From Tolypothrix campylonemoides VB511288 (GTDB lineage Bacteria > Cyanobacteriota > Cyanobacteriia > Cyanobacteriales > Nostocaceae), in NCBI GenBank assembly GCA_000828075.3, contig JXCB02000044.1, forward strand, positions 150,918 through 214,917: a stretch of 64,000 nucleotides of DNA, read 5' to 3'. Under the pieces are notes generated by a model, which saw only the letters and a program-made list of their open reading frames with translations, searched no databases and was not told the DNA's origin. Shown one piece after another: positions 62,391 through 64,000 of the stretch (positions within the stretch are counted from its first letter, which is position 1; each line of letters begins with the position of its first letter). The translations under genes were made by a program, and so were the position numbers.

Positions 62391-63019
62391 AACTGACAAA
62401 ATTGCTAGGTTTTTTCAAAGTTTCATTTTTTTTTAACGATGCAGTTCACTTGCCAGTGTTAGCTTAGCGATTTTGGCTTACCCTATCAACTTCAATCAAA
62501 CCTTGTGTTTGTATCAGTTGATTATAAGTGTCAGAACGTATAAGGGAGTGAGGATAGAGCGATCCGGTTTTGAGCAAAGCTTCTTGCTGCTCTTTCAAGC
62601 GATATAGCTTTTCTCGACAAGTTGTCGAGAAAAGCTATACAGCAGGACTCGTTTTACCTCCTCTCTCTATTCCATTTTTTTAAATTCAAAAGTGGCTTAT
62701 TGTGTGTCGCGTGCGAGTCATACCATGTTCGGTTAATCTTCGGTTAATCAATTGTCAATCACAAGCATTGCGTGCCTCCTAGGTTCGAGCTACGCTCAGA
62801 GCGTAGCGTACGCTTCAGTGGTTAGAATTTTCTTGATGCGACTTACCCTACTCTTTCTTGAAATTTTTCTTGAAATTTTTCTTGAAACCCGGTTTGGAGT
62901 CTACGCTTCACAAACCCTTCACTCAGCATCACACCACATCCTGATTGTCATAGTATGATAATGCAAGACAAGGTGCAGGCAATAAACTGAAATTGCCTGT
63001 TTGAGTCAAAGAATAACAA
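62391..63019. other. Intergenic with hairpin and tandem repeats
   Basis: Contains the perfect hairpin at 62603-62639 and a three-fold tandem repeat of TTCTTGAAATTT (62853-62887). The plus-strand frame 62752-62958 is built from repeats and not called. Confidence 0.55.
62603..62639. repeat. Perfect 17-bp inverted repeat with 3-nt loop
   Basis: TATAGCTTTTCTCGACA and TGTCGAGAAAAGCTATA pair perfectly around AGT. There is no T-run after it, so it is a strong RNA hairpin or a transposon/repeat scar rather than a typical terminator. Confidence 0.75.
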
Positions 63020-63547
63020 CTATTCAGAAATTTTTAATCCCAAAGCTCTGCGTAACTCAATAAGTTCGTCTCGATGGGCAGTTACAGTGATTTTACTTGG
63101 ATGTTGGTCGCCTTCGGTTGCTTCCACCTTCAGCGACACTTTCTCTAGTTTTCCAGCTTTTTTCCAATAAAAAACACCACTCAAAGGCGACAGCAGCACC
63201 AGCCCAAGAAAAATTGTACTAAGTTTGGGAAAAAGTAGTGACAAAACTAGTGATAAACAAAGAAGACCCGCAGCCGCTAAAACTGTTAAAAAGACAGCTA
63301 AAAACCAGCTAGGTTGAACAAAGCCTTCAAAAGTCACTTGGTTTTGTTTCGGGTCTACCGCTGCTACTCGGTAAGACCGTGTTTGAAAATACTCCCTTAA
63401 TTGAGGCATTAGAGTAGCTTCGTCTTGCTCGCAAACCAGCTTTTCTGTTTCTGTACGGTCTTTGGTAGAGGCACGAATAAAGAAAAATAGCCCGACCGAT
63501 AATAAAAAAGTGAGCAGCAACGTCGATGGTAGAGTAGCAGTATCCAT
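63020..63547 (-). CDS. Cofactor assembly of complex C (CCB)-like membrane protein
   Basis: 175 residues with three hydrophobic segments: near the N-terminus (about 7-25) and a pair (about 82-127), and a soluble C-terminal domain ending HRDELIELRRALGLK. The layout resembles CCB proteins, which help attach heme c(i) to cytochrome b6 in cyanobacteria and chloroplasts. Assigned from remembered family features; the exact CCB type is uncertain. It lies just downstream of the PadR gene, in the same direction. Confidence 0.65.
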   Translation of the reverse strand: MDTATLPSTLLLTFLLSVGLFFFIRASTKDRTETEKLVCEQDEATLMPQLREYFQTRSYRVAAVDPKQNQVTFEGFVQPSWFLAVFLTVLAAAGLLCLSLVLSLLFPKLSTIFLGLVLLSPLSGVFYWKKAGKLEKVSLKVEATEGDQHPSKITVTAHRDELIELRRALGLKISE

Positions 63548-63603
63548 AAACTAAATTATGAGTATTTTACAGGAGGTGACTTATTCATTATTTAATGAGA
63601 ACG

Positions 63604-63951
63604 CTAATTTTTTCTCCCGCTTATGTAGTGTTGCCACAAACGAGCTAAATCCTCTGCTTGAAATTGCCATTCTGGAGACACTTGGTACATGCGCCTAGGA
63701 CGTCCGCGTCCTTCCAGTTTCTTCCAATACCCAGTGATTGCCTTCTGGTCTTCGAGAAATTTAATCGCACTATAAAGTACGGTATCCGAAAGCCGATAGG
63801 TTGGATGTTCAGTTTCCAAGCGTTGGATCAACTCCGTTCCATAGGATTCGCCTTGTACCAAAACATACAAGATATAACAAACAGCGAGTTCCTGACAAAG
63901 GTAAGTTGGCGGAGGATTTTCAAAAAAGTGATATATATCCTCAAGTTTCAT
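63604..63951 (-). CDS. PadR-family transcriptional regulator
   Basis: 115 residues. The winged HTH is evident: AVCYILYVLVQGESYGTELIQRL, LSDTVLYSAIKFLEDQKAI and the wing GRGRPRRMYQVS. Small PadR-type regulators normally respond to phenolic or lipid-like stress. It sits 56 bp upstream of the CCB-like gene; a role in its control is possible. Confidence 0.85.
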   Translation of the reverse strand: MKLEDIYHFFENPPPTYLCQELAVCYILYVLVQGESYGTELIQRLETEHPTYRLSDTVLYSAIKFLEDQKAITGYWKKLEGRGRPRRMYQVSPEWQFQAEDLARLWQHYISGRKN

Positions 63952-64000
63952 GGTTAGTGAATGGCTAAAAAATGCCTAAGGGTTGAGCATACAATCCACG

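Noticed and set aside
62752-62958. 68-residue frame with IFLEIFLEIFLE
   Set aside because: Produced by the 12-bp tandem repeat and an inverted repeat.

Overview
The window looks like chromosomal DNA of a filamentous, probably heterocyst-forming cyanobacterium (Nostocales: Nostoc/Scytonema/Tolypothrix-like). The reasons are frequent HIP1 octamers (GCGATCGC), heptanucleotide tandem repeats of the STRR type (CCCCAGT, TTCTGAC and AATTACG units), cyanobacteria-typical proteins (a DUF3155 protein, a CCB-like complex C cofactor assembly protein, a pentapeptide-repeat J-protein, TrmFO, SLH and TrbI-like surface proteins, Ser/Thr kinases with membrane tails) and many palindromic repeats. Species cannot be named from sequence alone.

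Layout. 1-5.5 kb: a structured RNA-like minus-strand region with two terminators, a zinc-ribbon membrane protein, a J-domain/pentapeptide protein, an epimerase-like SDR, an alpha/beta hydrolase without its nucleophile, a Crp-like regulator and an NTF2-like protein. 5.6-20.7 kb: an accessory oxidoreductase and regulator region with a Rieske oxygenase, a TetR fused to an InsA-like zinc-ribbon module, a flavodoxin with a divergent AraC, then a minus-strand run of GMC oxidoreductase, NTF2, SDR, aldo/keto reductase, NTF2 and hydrolase (several with Tat-like or other N-terminal signals), an AraC, a GNAT, an SDR and a divergent LysR. 20.8-27.3 kb: a degraded, transposon-rich zone with a VapBC pair, Uma2 gene and fragment, and one acetyltransferase gene cut by a TnpB transposon that was itself cut by an IS605-type transposon, plus a small MITE-like insertion. 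27-33 kb: DUF3445 protein, then a TetR-SDR-membrane protein-GST-patatin block with three copies of one operator; its membrane protein is broken by a MITE with a 10-bp target duplication.

33-36 kb: trmFO and membrane proteins. 36.1 kb: tRNA-Arg(CCG), followed by about 1 kb without a convincing gene, then an operon (37.2-44.9 kb) of adenine methylase, Uma2 protein, antitoxin, PIN toxin and PLD-helicase. This is a likely phage-defence locus that does not match a complete textbook system. 45-47.7 kb: two tandem membrane Ser/Thr kinases. 48-57 kb: a methyltransferase, MITEs, an IS5 remnant, an SbcC/Rad50-like ATPase and an HTH-NACHT STAND protein. 57-60.3 kb: two paralogous secreted proteins, one with SLH domains, separated by a striking 340-nt multibranched inverted-repeat element. 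60.3-64 kb: a GAF-histidine kinase, a TTG-started DUF3155 gene, a CCB-like protein and a PadR regulator.

Themes. Palindromic repeats sit in-frame inside several coding sequences (trmFO, a tnpB, the NACHT gene) and STRR repeats supply the 3' ends of others. Best candidates for something undescribed: the TnpB transposon with a divergent small accessory gene (23.1-26.7 kb), the methylase/TA/PLD-helicase operon, and the multibranched element at 58.4-58.7 kb. All assignments are from reading the sequence and remembered family features; no database search was run.
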